Counted from the stretch's first letter, positions 8,269-18,679 are shown. The stretch is DNA of 64,000 nucleotides from Prosthecobacter debontii (GCA_945861385.1 CAMAUI010000002.1:1-64000); one strand, 5' to 3'. Numbers and translations: made by a program. The notes: generated from the sequence alone by a model not told the origin.

Positions 8269-8462
8269 GCCCTGCCGATACGGCGCACGCCATGGCCGCG
8301 CCGGGAGGACTGCAACCGCATATTTCACAGACGGAGCAGCGCCGTGCGTAGCGCGCCCGTAGCGGAGAGAGGGTGTGAATTTGCCGCGCGAACTCCGGGC
8401 CTTTTGTTTATGCGCTTTACAAAGGAATTCTGAAAACTGAGGGCTGTCGGGTTCGACACCTC

Positions 8463-9050
8463 ATGCTCATCGCGTTTAACAAGCCCTACGGGGTAATCAG
8501 TCAATTTACGCCCGACGGATCCAGGCACCGCACACTCGCGGAGTTCGGCTTTCCGCCGGATGTGTACCCGATCGGGCGACTCGACGCCGAAAGCGAGGGC
8601 CTCCTCCTGCTGAGCGACGAGCCGTTCCTGAACAAAAAACTTCTCGCCCCCGAGAACGCCCACGCCCGCACCTACTGGGCGCAGGTCGAGCGAATCCCCA
8701 CCGCGGAATCCCTCGCCGGTCTTCAGCGCGGCGTCCTGCTCGCCGGCCATGCCACGCTCCCGTGCCGCGCATGGCTCCTCGATCCGCAGCCATTCATCCC
8801 CCCGCGCAATCCGCCCATCCGCTTCCGCAAAAACGTCCCCGATTGCTGGATCGCGCTCTCGTTGATCGAGGGAAAAAATCATCAGGTCCGGCGCATGACC
8901 GCCGCCATCGGCCATCCCACGCTCCGGCTGATCCGCGTCCGCATCGGGGAACTGGATCTCGAAGGCCTCGCGACCGGCCACTGGCGCGAACTCAGCCCCG
9001 GCGAACGCGCGCGAGCCTTCGCGGGCAGCCGCGCAGGCCGCGCGGCGTAG
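8463..9050 (+). CDS. RluE/RsuA-family pseudouridine synthase
   Basis: IAFNKPYGVISQFTPD...YPIGRLDAESEGLLLLSDE...EGKNHQVRRMTAAIGHPTLRLIRVRIG. Confidence 0.92.
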   Translation: MLIAFNKPYGVISQFTPDGSRHRTLAEFGFPPDVYPIGRLDAESEGLLLLSDEPFLNKKLLAPENAHARTYWAQVERIPTAESLAGLQRGVLLAGHATLPCRAWLLDPQPFIPPRNPPIRFRKNVPDCWIALSLIEGKNHQVRRMTAAIGHPTLRLIRVRIGELDLEGLATGHWRELSPGERARAFAGSRAGRAA

Positions 9051-9182
9051 CATCGGGCTGCGCTTCCTGCCGGGGTGGCGGCGCAACTTTTTACTGGCCA
9101 CCAGCGGATGCGCCTGCGGGGAATGCATCCGCTTCTTTTTCACCGCTGTGCGTGTGCGTGCGCATCGCCGATCCGATCCATC

Positions 9183-11618
9183 ATGAAAAATCTCGCCCTT
9201 TGCCTCCTCCTGCTCATCTCACCTTCCGCCCTTCGTGCCGCTGCGGCAGCAAGGCCGAACATCCTCTACATCCTCGCCGACGACCTCGGCTATGGCGATG
9301 TGCAGGCCCTGAATCCGGAGCGCGGAAAAATCAAGACGCCGCATCTCGACAAGCTTGCGGCACAGGGCATGGCCTTCACTGACGCGCACAGCGGTTCCTC
9401 CGTCTGCACTCCCACACGCTATGGTCTGCTCACCGGGCGCTACGCGTGGCGCACGCGGCTGCAAAACGGGGTGCTCGACGGCGCCTCGAAACCGCTGATC
9501 GCAGCCGACCGGCTGACGGTCGCGGCACTGCTGAAACAGCACGGCTATTTCACCGCCGCCGTCGGAAAGTGGCATCTCGGCATGAACCTGCCCCCCGCCC
9601 AAAAGCTCGCCGAGCCGATCACCGAGGGGCCGCTCGCCCGCGGGTTCGATTACTTTTTTGGCATCAGCGCGTCGCTGGACATGCCGCCCTTCGCATTCAT
9701 CGAGAATGACCGCTACACGGAGGCCCCGACCGCGCAAAAACAATGGCTGCGGAAAGGGGCCGCCGCTCCAGGCTTCGAGGCGGTGGACGTGCTGCCCGCG
9801 CTCTCGCGCAAGACTGTCGAGATCATCGGCCAGCGCGCCGCGGATGCCAGGGCGGGCAAGCCGTTTTTCATCTACCTGCCGCTGACCTCGCCGCACACGC
9901 CCATCCTGCCCACCTCCGAGTGGCAGGGAAAGAGCGGGCTCGGCGCTTACGGGGACTTCGTGATGCAGACCGATGCCGCGGTCGGTGAGATCTTCGGCGC
10001 GCTGGAAAAAACCGGCCTCGCCGAAAGCACACTCGTCATTTTCACCAGCGACAACGGCTGCTCCCCCGCCGCCGGCACTGGCAATCTGGAGAAGCAGGGC
10101 CACTTCGCCAGCGGGCAGTTTCGCGGCTTCAAGGCCGACATCTGGGAGGGCGGCCATCGCGTGCCCTTCCTCGTGCGCTGGCCGGGGAAAGTGAAAGCCG
10201 GCTCGCAAAACACGCGGCTGATCTGCCACACCGACCTCATGGCGACATGCGCGGATGTCGTCGGCGCGAAACTTCCCGACAACGCCGGCGAGGACAGCGT
10301 GAGCTTCCTCCCCGCCCTGCTCGGCACTGACAAGCCCGCGCCGCGCGATGCCGTCGTACATCACAGCATCCAGGGGAAATTCGCCATCCGCCGCGGCCAG
10401 TGGAAGCTCGCGCTGTGCGCCGGCAGCGGCGGCTGGAGCAAGGGCGGTGGCCCGGAGTCGCCACAGCTCTACGACTTCGACGCAGACCCCGGCGAAACGA
10501 AAAATCTGGCCGCTGAAAAGCCCGGCATCGTCGCCGAACTCACGGCCCTGATGGAGAAATTTGTCACCGAAGGCCGCAGCACCCCAGGCCCGAAACAGGC
10601 GAACGATGTGCCCGTGGTTTTTCCCGGCGCACGCCCGCAGCCGGGGAAAGCGCCCCCTGCTGCCGCGGACAAGACTGCTTCGCCCGCCCAAGTCACCGGG
10701 CCATTGCCCGCGCCCGCCGCCGCCGAGACTTCCGGAGGCTGGCGGAAGTTCGCTGGCAATCCAGTGATGGGTGGAAAATACGGGACATGCTTCGACATCT
10801 CGGTTTTGCGCGAGGGCGACACCTGGCGGATGTATCTTTCCTGGCGGCCGAAAAAATCGCTCGCGATGGTCGAGAGCAAGGATGGCATCCATTGGAGCGA
10901 GCCGCCGCGGATCGTGTTTGGCCCGCGCGCGGAGACGGGCTGGGAGGATGAAATCAACCGGCCCTGCGTGCTGAAGAAGGGCGACACTTATCATCTGTGG
11001 TACACCGGCCAGACCAAAACCCGATCGTGGATCGGCTACGCGACCAGCATGGACGGCGTGAATTGGAAACGCATGAGCGACAAGCCGGTGCTGACCGCCG
11101 ATCAGCCGTGGGAGTTGAACCTCGCCGTGATGTGCCCGTCGGTTCTCTGGGACGAGGCGACCAGGCTTTTCCGCATGTGGTACTCCGGCGGCGAACAGGG
11201 TGAACCGAATGCGATCGGCTACGCCACCAGCCCGGACGGGCTTGTCTGGACAAAGCACGCGGCCAATCCTGTCTTCACCGCGGAGCCGAAAAGTCCGTGG
11301 GAAAAGCACAAGGTCACCGGATGCCAGGTCGAGAAAGTCGGTGACTGGCACGTGATGTTTTACATCGGCTTTCAGGATGAAGCGACGGCGCGAATCTGCC
11401 TGGCGCGCAGCAAGGACGGCATCACCAACTGGCAGCGACATCCCGCAAACCCGGTCATCTCCCCCGGTAAAAACAAATGGGACCACCTCGCATGCTACAA
11501 GCCTTATGCAATTTTTGACGGCGGGAAATGGCTGCTCTGGTACAACGGCCGCCAGGACAGCCTGGAACAAATCGGTGTTGCGCTCCACGAAGGAAAGGAT
11601 TTGGGATTTGAGAAATGA
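9183..11618 (+). CDS. Sulfatase fused to C-terminal GH43/GH117/GH130-like beta-propeller domain
   Basis: Signal peptide; RPNILYILADDLGYGDV; CTPTRYGLLTGRYAWR sulfatase signature; C-terminal IGYATSMDGVNW / IGYATSPDGLVW propeller repeats. Confidence 0.88.
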   Translation: MKNLALCLLLLISPSALRAAAAARPNILYILADDLGYGDVQALNPERGKIKTPHLDKLAAQGMAFTDAHSGSSVCTPTRYGLLTGRYAWRTRLQNGVLDGASKPLIAADRLTVAALLKQHGYFTAAVGKWHLGMNLPPAQKLAEPITEGPLARGFDYFFGISASLDMPPFAFIENDRYTEAPTAQKQWLRKGAAAPGFEAVDVLPALSRKTVEIIGQRAADARAGKPFFIYLPLTSPHTPILPTSEWQGKSGLGAYGDFVMQTDAAVGEIFGALEKTGLAESTLVIFTSDNGCSPAAGTGNLEKQGHFASGQFRGFKADIWEGGHRVPFLVRWPGKVKAGSQNTRLICHTDLMATCADVVGAKLPDNAGEDSVSFLPALLGTDKPAPRDAVVHHSIQGKFAIRRGQWKLALCAGSGGWSKGGGPESPQLYDFDADPGETKNLAAEKPGIVAELTALMEKFVTEGRSTPGPKQANDVPVVFPGARPQPGKAPPAAADKTASPAQVTGPLPAPAAAETSGGWRKFAGNPVMGGKYGTCFDISVLREGDTWRMYLSWRPKKSLAMVESKDGIHWSEPPRIVFGPRAETGWEDEINRPCVLKKGDTYHLWYTGQTKTRSWIGYATSMDGVNWKRMSDKPVLTADQPWELNLAVMCPSVLWDEATRLFRMWYSGGEQGEPNAIGYATSPDGLVWTKHAANPVFTAEPKSPWEKHKVTGCQVEKVGDWHVMFYIGFQDEATARICLARSKDGITNWQRHPANPVISPGKNKWDHLACYKPYAIFDGGKWLLWYNGRQDSLEQIGVALHEGKDLGFEK

Positions 11619-13678
11619 AACCGCCGATCATGAAACCACTCGTCACCATCCTGCTCTCCGCGCTCTCACTCGCCGCGGACGGCGCGGAGCCGGATGCACT
11701 CAAGGACAAAACCCTCGTCGTCTGGGTCGCGCCAGCCAACCTGACCCAGCGCGGCGGAAGCGCACTTACCATCGAGGACGGACGTGATCATTTCGATGCC
11801 GTCGTGTTTGGTGAGGTGACGCCCGCAAAATGGATGGCCGGCAGCGATCATTGGCACCGCTCGCAGAAGAACCAGGGGGACTTCCCTGGCGAGGATTCAG
11901 CCCCGGGGACATTTGTGCAGATGGCGATCGTTTACTCGGGCCGACAGGTCACCGTTTACCGGAATGGAAAGGTGTATTCGCAACATGCGATCACGGGCGA
12001 TCTCCTGGAGTTCGGACCGGCCAGCACAGTGGGGATCGGGAAACGGCATCGCGCCCAGACCGCCCCTGCGCATTTCGCCGGGGCGATTGATGACGCCCGC
12101 ATTTACGCGCAAGCCCTGTCGGCGGAGCAAATCGCCAGCCTGAAACCGAACGCGGCATCGGAGCCAACACCGTGGGCATGGTGGACTTTCGACGACAAGA
12201 AAGCGGAGGATCAGACTGCACGCTTCCCGATCACCCAGCTTACGGGCGGCGCAAAAGTGGAGGACGGCAAACTGGTGCTGGACGGAGTTCGCGCGGAGTT
12301 CCTCGCCAAGACCGGCAAGGAGGTTCCGTTCGCCTACGAAAAGCCTTCGCGCCCGGCCAGTCCGCCGGCGAATTGGCTGACCTATCACCTCGCACATCCC
12401 GGCCCCGGCAACGGGATGCCGGGCGATCCCAATTGCGCCTTCTTTTGGAAGGGACGCTATCACCTTCACTACATCTACGCCCACCGCGACGGGTTCTCCT
12501 TCGCACATGTTTCCAGCACCGACATGTTGCATTGGAAGTGGCACCCGACCACGCTCACCCCGCCGAAGACCAGACACGGGATGTTCAGCGGCACCGGTTT
12601 TTTCACGAAGGAAGGCCGGCCTGCGATCATCTACCACGGACAAGGATCGGGGCGGAATCAGATCGCCATTGCGGAAGATGACGAGCTGGAGAAATGGAGC
12701 GAGCCGATGGCACTCGAACCGATCATCCGGCCCGGCCAGGACGGGGGCAAAATCGCGAACTGGGATCCGGATGCGTGGATGGATGGCGGCAATTACTACG
12801 CGCTCTCCGGCGGTTCACCCGGCAGCGGAAAGCCCCCCACCCTCTTCAAGTCCGCCGATCTCAAGAGCTGGGATTACCTCGGCCTCTTCCTCACCACCGA
12901 CATGCCGGATGTGAAGAAAAACGAGGACATCTCCTGTCCCAATTTTTTCAAGATCGGTAAAAAGGACATGCTCCTCTGCATCAGCCACACCCTTGGCTGC
13001 CGCTACTATCTCGGAGAATGGAAGGGTGAGAAATTCACGCCCGACTTTCATGCGCGCATGAACTGGAAGGGCTGGGATTTCTTCGCGCCGGAGAGCGTGC
13101 TGACCCCCGACGGCCGCCGAGTGATGTGGGCGTGGTGCAATCTCGGCTTTCCTCAGACCGGCATCCAGTCGCTGCCGCGCGAACTGAGCCTGCCGGAGGA
13201 CGGCGTGCTCCGCATCAAACCCCTGCGCGAACTCGAGACGCTCCGGCACGGTGAAAAGAGCGAAGCCGGCTTTTCCGTGAAGGCTGATTCTCCGGCGATG
13301 CTCAAGGACATTGCCGGGGACGACATTGAATTGAAGATTTCCATCCAGCCGGGCACCGCAGCGCAGTTTGGTGTCGAGCTTTACTGCGACAAGGACGGCA
13401 GGAGCGGCTTCCCGATCACGGTGGATCGCGGCAGCAAGACCCTGAGCCTTGGCGCCACAAAGGCTCCCTTCGAATTGAAAGCCGGGGAAAACCTCGAACT
13501 GCGCGTCTTCCTCGACAAAAACATGATCGAAGTTTTCGCCAACGAACGGCAGGCTGTCGTCGCCTCCCACAAGTATGCGGCCGGAAATACAGGCATCCGC
13601 CTTTTCAGCAAAGGCGGTGATGTCATGGTGAAAGATATTAAAAGCTGGAAGATGAAATCCACCTACGCGGAGCAATGA
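11615..13678 (+). CDS. GH32-family glycoside hydrolase with N-terminal LamG-like domain
   Basis: ATGA overlap with sulfatase; LAHPGPGNGMPGDPNCAFFWKGRYHLHYIY; MLHWKWHPTTLTP; NWDPDAW; NEDISCPNFFKIG; C-terminal GH32C-like MIEVFANERQAVVASHKY. Confidence 0.87.
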   Translation: MKPPIMKPLVTILLSALSLAADGAEPDALKDKTLVVWVAPANLTQRGGSALTIEDGRDHFDAVVFGEVTPAKWMAGSDHWHRSQKNQGDFPGEDSAPGTFVQMAIVYSGRQVTVYRNGKVYSQHAITGDLLEFGPASTVGIGKRHRAQTAPAHFAGAIDDARIYAQALSAEQIASLKPNAASEPTPWAWWTFDDKKAEDQTARFPITQLTGGAKVEDGKLVLDGVRAEFLAKTGKEVPFAYEKPSRPASPPANWLTYHLAHPGPGNGMPGDPNCAFFWKGRYHLHYIYAHRDGFSFAHVSSTDMLHWKWHPTTLTPPKTRHGMFSGTGFFTKEGRPAIIYHGQGSGRNQIAIAEDDELEKWSEPMALEPIIRPGQDGGKIANWDPDAWMDGGNYYALSGGSPGSGKPPTLFKSADLKSWDYLGLFLTTDMPDVKKNEDISCPNFFKIGKKDMLLCISHTLGCRYYLGEWKGEKFTPDFHARMNWKGWDFFAPESVLTPDGRRVMWAWCNLGFPQTGIQSLPRELSLPEDGVLRIKPLRELETLRHGEKSEAGFSVKADSPAMLKDIAGDDIELKISIQPGTAAQFGVELYCDKDGRSGFPITVDRGSKTLSLGATKAPFELKAGENLELRVFLDKNMIEVFANERQAVVASHKYAAGNTGIRLFSKGGDVMVKDIKSWKMKSTYAEQ

Positions 13679-13715
13679 GCCGGAATCCGCGGCAACCACT
13701 CCGGAACAACCAACC

Positions 13716-14840
13716 ATGAAGCTCTCACTTCTCGCAATCGCCGCCTTCCTGGCCGCTCCACTGTCCGCGGCAACCCTCACCATTGCAGGGCCCACGGACT
13801 TTCAAGTCATCCAGCGCGAGTCCAAAAACAAGGGCGCCATCCCGATCAGCGGCGGTCTCGCGGACGCCGATGCAAAGGACGTGGCGATCGAGGCGCGCCT
13901 CGTCATTGACGGGAAAGCGGAGGAGTGGAGGAAGTTGCAGCCCGCATTCACAGGAGCAGCGTTCGAGGCGAAAATGGACGCCCCGGCTGGTGGCTGGTAC
14001 CGCCTCGAAGTCCGGGCTTCGAGTGGAGGAAAGACGCTTTCCGAGACGGCAGTCGAACATGTCGGCGTGGGTGAGGTTTTCGTCGTCGCGGGCCAGTCGA
14101 ACTCCGCCAATCACGGCGCAGAAAAGCAACGCACGAAAACGGGCAGGATTGCCACCTTCCACGGCAAACGCTGGCAGCTCTCCAATGACCCCCAGCCCGG
14201 AGCAAGCGGCGGCGGCGGCAGTTTCGTCCCTCCGTTTGGCGACGCGATTGCGGAGCGCTTCGCAGTTCCCGTGGGCTTCATCGCCTGCGGCATCGGAGCC
14301 ACGAGTGTCCGTGAATGGCTGCCAAAAGGGAGCACTTTCCCGAATCCGCCCACCATCGAGGGCAACGTGAGAAAACTTCCCGGCGGCGAATGGGAGAGCA
14401 AAGGAGCGGCTTACACGTCATTCGTCGCCCGGATGAAACAACTCCCTACGCGAGGCTTCCGCGCCGTGCTCTGGCACCAGGGCGAGAGCGACGCCAACCA
14501 GGCGGACAAGACGCGGACGCTCCCCGGGAATCTGTATCGCGAATACTTGGAAAAACTCATCTGCGAATCACGCCGCGAGACCGGCTGGGACGTTCCGTGG
14601 TTTGTGGCCCAGGTGAGCTACCATGTTCCGGGCGACGAAGCCTCGCCCGACATCCGCGCCGCGCAAGCGTCGTTGTGGAAGGACGGCGTCGCGCTCGAGG
14701 GGCCCGACAGCGATGCCATCAAGGGCAGCCTTCGCGAGAGCGGCGGCAAAGGGGTCCACTTCAGCGGCCCTGGCCTCCGCGAACATGCGGCGCGCTGGGT
14801 GGAAAAAGTCGCGCCATGGCTCGAGCAACAATTGAAATGA
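13716..14840 (+). CDS. Sialate O-acetylesterase/SGNH-like esterase
   Basis: Signal peptide; VFVVAGQSNSANHG; AVLWHQGESDANQ; typical DUF303 motifs. Confidence 0.83.
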   Translation: MKLSLLAIAAFLAAPLSAATLTIAGPTDFQVIQRESKNKGAIPISGGLADADAKDVAIEARLVIDGKAEEWRKLQPAFTGAAFEAKMDAPAGGWYRLEVRASSGGKTLSETAVEHVGVGEVFVVAGQSNSANHGAEKQRTKTGRIATFHGKRWQLSNDPQPGASGGGGSFVPPFGDAIAERFAVPVGFIACGIGATSVREWLPKGSTFPNPPTIEGNVRKLPGGEWESKGAAYTSFVARMKQLPTRGFRAVLWHQGESDANQADKTRTLPGNLYREYLEKLICESRRETGWDVPWFVAQVSYHVPGDEASPDIRAAQASLWKDGVALEGPDSDAIKGSLRESGGKGVHFSGPGLREHAARWVEKVAPWLEQQLK

Positions 14841-14841
14841 T

Positions 14842-15675
14842 ATGAAACATCTCATCAGCATTCTCGTCGCCGCGTCCATTCACGCCGCGCCCGCGCATTT
14901 GCCGAGGGATCTCATCCTCGATCTCGACGCTGATCGCGGCGTCACCGTCGAGGACGGTGACCGCGTCTCGCTCTGGCAGAACCAGGTCGCCGGCTTTGCT
15001 GGCAGGGATTTCGTCAAGCGCGATGCAGGCCGCAAAAAAGCCGGGGCTGGCCGCCCTTCCTTGCGCAAGGAGGTCAAGGAACTCAACGGTCACAGCGCCC
15101 TCGTCTTCCTGCAGCAGGAACTCGTGTGCATGGACGAAAAAGCCTTCGACTCGCTCACTCAGGGTGGCGGTTGCACCTGGGTGACCGTGATCGCCGTACG
15201 AGAGCAGCGCGTCGGCCTCAAGGACGTGAACTCATTTTTCGGCAACTTGAGAAACGACGGCAACTTCGAGGGCATCTGGGGCTGCGTGAACGACGACAAC
15301 ACGGTCTGGTGGGGTGCGCGCAACGGGATCACCTTCGGTCGTTTCGACGCCAACAACCCGCAACTGCTCGGCCCGAAACTCGAGAAGGGACGGTTCACCA
15401 TTGTGGCCGGACGCATGGGAGCCGGCACCGAGAAGGTGAAATTGGAAATTTTTTCCGGAGACACGAAACCGGCAGCCGCCACGGAGATCCGGGTGAACCC
15501 GAAAGCCAACCCGTCGAAGCTCGCCATGGGACAGGAGCGCGACGCCACCAATCATCCCGGCCACGAGTCTTTCGATGGCGAGATTGCGCGCTTCCTGATC
15601 TTCGCACGCCCGCTCGACGACGCGGAGTTGAAGGCCCTGTTTTCATCACTGAGGGAAACCTATGGCATCCGGTAA
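14842..15675 (+). CDS. LamG/concanavalin A-like domain secreted protein
   Basis: DLILDLDADRGVTVEDGDRVSLWQNQVAG...HESFDGEIARFLIFARPLDDAELKAL. Confidence 0.7.
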   Translation: MKHLISILVAASIHAAPAHLPRDLILDLDADRGVTVEDGDRVSLWQNQVAGFAGRDFVKRDAGRKKAGAGRPSLRKEVKELNGHSALVFLQQELVCMDEKAFDSLTQGGGCTWVTVIAVREQRVGLKDVNSFFGNLRNDGNFEGIWGCVNDDNTVWWGARNGITFGRFDANNPQLLGPKLEKGRFTIVAGRMGAGTEKVKLEIFSGDTKPAAATEIRVNPKANPSKLAMGQERDATNHPGHESFDGEIARFLIFARPLDDAELKALFSSLRETYGIR

Positions 15676-15771
15676 ACAGGCGGGAGAGCGCGAGGGCTGC
15701 ATTAAACGAAACAAACGCAGGTGTTGTCGGTTGCGCGTCATGTGTTCACATTGTGGCCACACAAACAGGAT

Positions 15772-16464
15772 ATGAACTCCCGCTCTGTCGCAATTTTCGC
15801 AATCGTCGTCGCCATCATCGTTGGCGCGGCACTTTGGTTTCTGAACAGCGAACACGCCCCGCATCAACTGCCGCCGGTGACACCCGCGACGGTGACGCCG
15901 AACCCCTCGACCACAGTGCAGCCACCGCCGGTTCCGCAGCGGCCCGCCGTCGCCCCGCCGCTCGTCGAGCGTCCGTCCGTGCCGCCCCGCCCGCCAACAG
16001 TCGCCCCGCAACTGACCGAGGACGACCGCAAGATTGACGACATCCTCAAGCGATTCCCCGGCAACACCGACGCGGACAACACCAACACCGCCCAGGCGCT
16101 CATCAATATCCTCCCCACGCTGATGCCCGATGGCCAGACCGAGGCGGCACAGCACATCGCCAATCTGCTCACCGATGAGGAATTCAACCGCGTGATGCCG
16201 CTGTGGAAAAACCCCGGCACAAATTCCGACGTGATTGACGTGCTCGGCACCGACCTGATGAACCGCGAGAACAAGGTCATGCTCCCCGCGATGCTCGAGG
16301 CGGCGAAAATGCCGAAGCACCCATTCCATGACGACGCGCTCTCGACGCTCCAGATCTTCCTCGACGAGGACTACGGCGAAAACATCCCGAAATGGGAAGC
16401 TGCGATGAAGAAGTTCTTGAAAGCGGAGGCGGATGAAGAGGCGGGCGTGGAGCCGAAGAAATGA
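15772..16464 (+). CDS. Hypothetical membrane-anchored protein with proline-rich segment
   Basis: MNSRSVAIFAIVVAIIVGAALWFL followed by PVTPATVTPNPSTTVQPPPVPQRP. Confidence 0.6.
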   Translation: MNSRSVAIFAIVVAIIVGAALWFLNSEHAPHQLPPVTPATVTPNPSTTVQPPPVPQRPAVAPPLVERPSVPPRPPTVAPQLTEDDRKIDDILKRFPGNTDADNTNTAQALINILPTLMPDGQTEAAQHIANLLTDEEFNRVMPLWKNPGTNSDVIDVLGTDLMNRENKVMLPAMLEAAKMPKHPFHDDALSTLQIFLDEDYGENIPKWEAAMKKFLKAEADEEAGVEPKK

Positions 16465-16502
16465 TGTTCCCCTGCTCCGCTGGCCGCCGTTGCAATCCAT
16501 AG

Positions 16503-17048
16503 ATGAAACTCGTCATTGCAGGCACGGGCGCGAGCGGCGCGATCTACCTCCAGCGACTGCTCGACCGCATTGATCCCCGCGCACACGAGGTGCATCTCGT
16601 CCTCAGCTCATTCGCAAAACAGGTGATCCACGACGAACTCGACCTGCTCCGCATCCCCGATGGCGTCCACCAGCACGGCGACAAGTCAATGAACGTCCCG
16701 TTTGCGAGCGGTTCCGCGCACTTCGATGCAATGGTCATCTGCCCCTGCTCCATGGGCACGCTCGGCCGCATCGCCGCCGGCACGGGCGACTCCGCGATCC
16801 TCCGGGCTGCGGATGTTTTTCTAAAGGAACGGCGCAGGCTGATCCTCGTCCCGCGCGAGACGCCGTGGAACCTCATCCACGCGCGCAATGTCTGCACGCT
16901 CATTGAGGCGGGCGCGCTCGTGATGCCAGCCAGCCCTGGCTTTTACAGCCGTCCGCAGACCATCGCGCAGGTTGCGGATACTGTGGTGGATCGCATCCTC
17001 GACCAGCTCGGCATGCCGCCGGAGGACGCCTTCCGCTGGCAGTCCTAG
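16503..17048 (+). CDS. ubiX: UbiX-family flavin prenyltransferase
   Basis: MKLVIAGTGASGAIYLQRLLD...MVICPCSMGTLGRIAAGTGDSAILRAADVFLKERRRLILVPRETPW. Confidence 0.93.
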   Translation: MKLVIAGTGASGAIYLQRLLDRIDPRAHEVHLVLSSFAKQVIHDELDLLRIPDGVHQHGDKSMNVPFASGSAHFDAMVICPCSMGTLGRIAAGTGDSAILRAADVFLKERRRLILVPRETPWNLIHARNVCTLIEAGALVMPASPGFYSRPQTIAQVADTVVDRILDQLGMPPEDAFRWQS

Positions 17049-18679
17049 ACCTTGAAGAGCGAGCTGATGCGGCGAAGGAAGCCGCGGGCGTATTCCTTTT
17101 TCTTTTCCTCCACCACCGCCTGCGGCGCGTTCGCCGCGATGAGCCCATCGGTCTCCACTTTGCGCTTCGCAAGCAGTTCACTCATCCGCCCCACGAGCAT
17201 GCTGTTCTCGTGCAGGAATGGCTGCAGCACCTCGCGCCGGATCTCCCACACCTCGCAATCCGTCCGCGCCACGACGCTCGCGCTGCGCGCCTCGCCCGTC
17301 AGCATGCACATTTCGCCAAATGCCTCCCCCTCCCGGAGCGTGGCGACGTGCATCTCGCTGCCACGCGCACTGACAAAAACATCCGCCTCGCCACCGAGGA
17401 TGATGAACATCGAGCAGCCATCCGCGCCCTGGCGGATGATGTGTTCACCGCGCCCGAACGTGGCGATGTTCGCCCGCGAAAGCAGCTCCGCCTTCTCCCG
17501 CGCGTCGAGCGGCGCAAGGATCTCCTGCTGCTCCAAAATCTCCCGCGCCTTCTGCATGATGAGGGACTCCCCGCGTGCCGGGCGCTGGATGTGCAGCGTG
17601 CGGATCGGGAACGGGATCGTGAGCCCGGCCCTCTTTGCCTCATACCAGACATTCGTCCGGATGTGGTTTTCGATGTCATTGAAGCGGGCGGCGTCATCAA
17701 TCGAATACTTGATCTCGTAGATGACCGCGGAGTCAGCGAAATCCACGACGAAAATCTTCACCATGGGCTGCTCAAGCACGCCATCGGCATCCCTGGCCGC
17801 GCGGCTCAGCGCGTCGCGCACGACATTGGGAGGCGCGCTGTATTCAAAGCCGATGCGGATGCGGTGGGCATGCGTCTTCGTCGGGTAACTGAGATTCGTG
17901 ATCGTGCTCCCGACGATCGTCTTGTTTGGGATATCGAGATAGATGTCGTCGTTCGTCCGGAGTTTCGTGGAGCGCCAGTTCACCTCAATGACCTCGGCCC
18001 GATGCGTCTCCACGATCAGCCAGTCCCCCACCCTGAACGGCTTTCCGATTTGCAGCGCGATCCCGGAGACGATGTTGGCGAGCGTCTCCTGCATCGCAAA
18101 ACCGATCACCACTGCGAGGATCCCCGAGCCGGCGAGGAACGCATCGAGATCCACGCGATAGGTGATTTTCAACACCATCACGAGCGCGATCGTGAACACG
18201 ACGAAGCCGGAGATCTGCTGCACGAACTTCGGCGCATCCACCCCGGTGCGCCGCGCAAACCAGCGCTGCCAGAAAAACCGCCGGACCAACTGCAGCGCAA
18301 ACACCACGCCGAGCAGCACGACGCACGTGCCGAAAATCCGGATGCCAGTGTCGTGCCATTCCTCCTGGGGGAGCGGCGGCTCTTTTGTGCCGCGCAGCCA
18401 GTTTACGAGCGCATCACCCGCCGCATCCACCACCGCGTTGCCGGTCTTCACCGATGCCGCCGCAGGTTCGGCATGGCCCTGCGGATGTTTTGAAACGTGC
18501 AGCGCTTTCAGCGGCACGTACACGGCCACCGACAGACACAGCACCTGGTAGGAGAAACCGAGCGCCACCCGGTGCCGCCGCTTCAGCCACCGCCCCAGCG
18601 CCAGCGCGCCAAGATAGATGAATGGGGCCGCCACGAAGGCGCCTATAAGCTGGCTGGTCATCCTGAAATCGTCGGGCAT
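17045..18679 (-). CDS. MscS-type mechanosensitive channel with C-terminal cyclic-nucleotide-binding domain
   Basis: IGFAMQETLANIVSGIALQIGKPFRVGDWL...PNKTIVGSTITNLSYP; GRGEHIIRQGADGCSMFIILGGEADVFV...GEAFGEMCMLTGEARSASVVA. Confidence 0.93.
   Translation of the reverse strand: MPDDFRMTSQLIGAFVAAPFIYLGALALGRWLKRRHRVALGFSYQVLCLSVAVYVPLKALHVSKHPQGHAEPAAASVKTGNAVVDAAGDALVNWLRGTKEPPLPQEEWHDTGIRIFGTCVVLLGVVFALQLVRRFFWQRWFARRTGVDAPKFVQQISGFVVFTIALVMVLKITYRVDLDAFLAGSGILAVVIGFAMQETLANIVSGIALQIGKPFRVGDWLIVETHRAEVIEVNWRSTKLRTNDDIYLDIPNKTIVGSTITNLSYPTKTHAHRIRIGFEYSAPPNVVRDALSRAARDADGVLEQPMVKIFVVDFADSAVIYEIKYSIDDAARFNDIENHIRTNVWYEAKRAGLTIPFPIRTLHIQRPARGESLIMQKAREILEQQEILAPLDAREKAELLSRANIATFGRGEHIIRQGADGCSMFIILGGEADVFVSARGSEMHVATLREGEAFGEMCMLTGEARSASVVARTDCEVWEIRREVLQPFLHENSMLVGRMSELLAKRKVETDGLIAANAPQAVVEEKKKEYARGFLRRISSLFKV

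Noticed and set aside
9219-11588. 789-aa minus-strand ORF
   Set aside because: Complete antisense of the sulfatase-propeller gene; long antisense ORFs are expected at high GC.
16503-17048. UbiX without UbiD nearby as a novel pathway
   Set aside because: ubiX and ubiD are often unlinked; no positive evidence for novelty.
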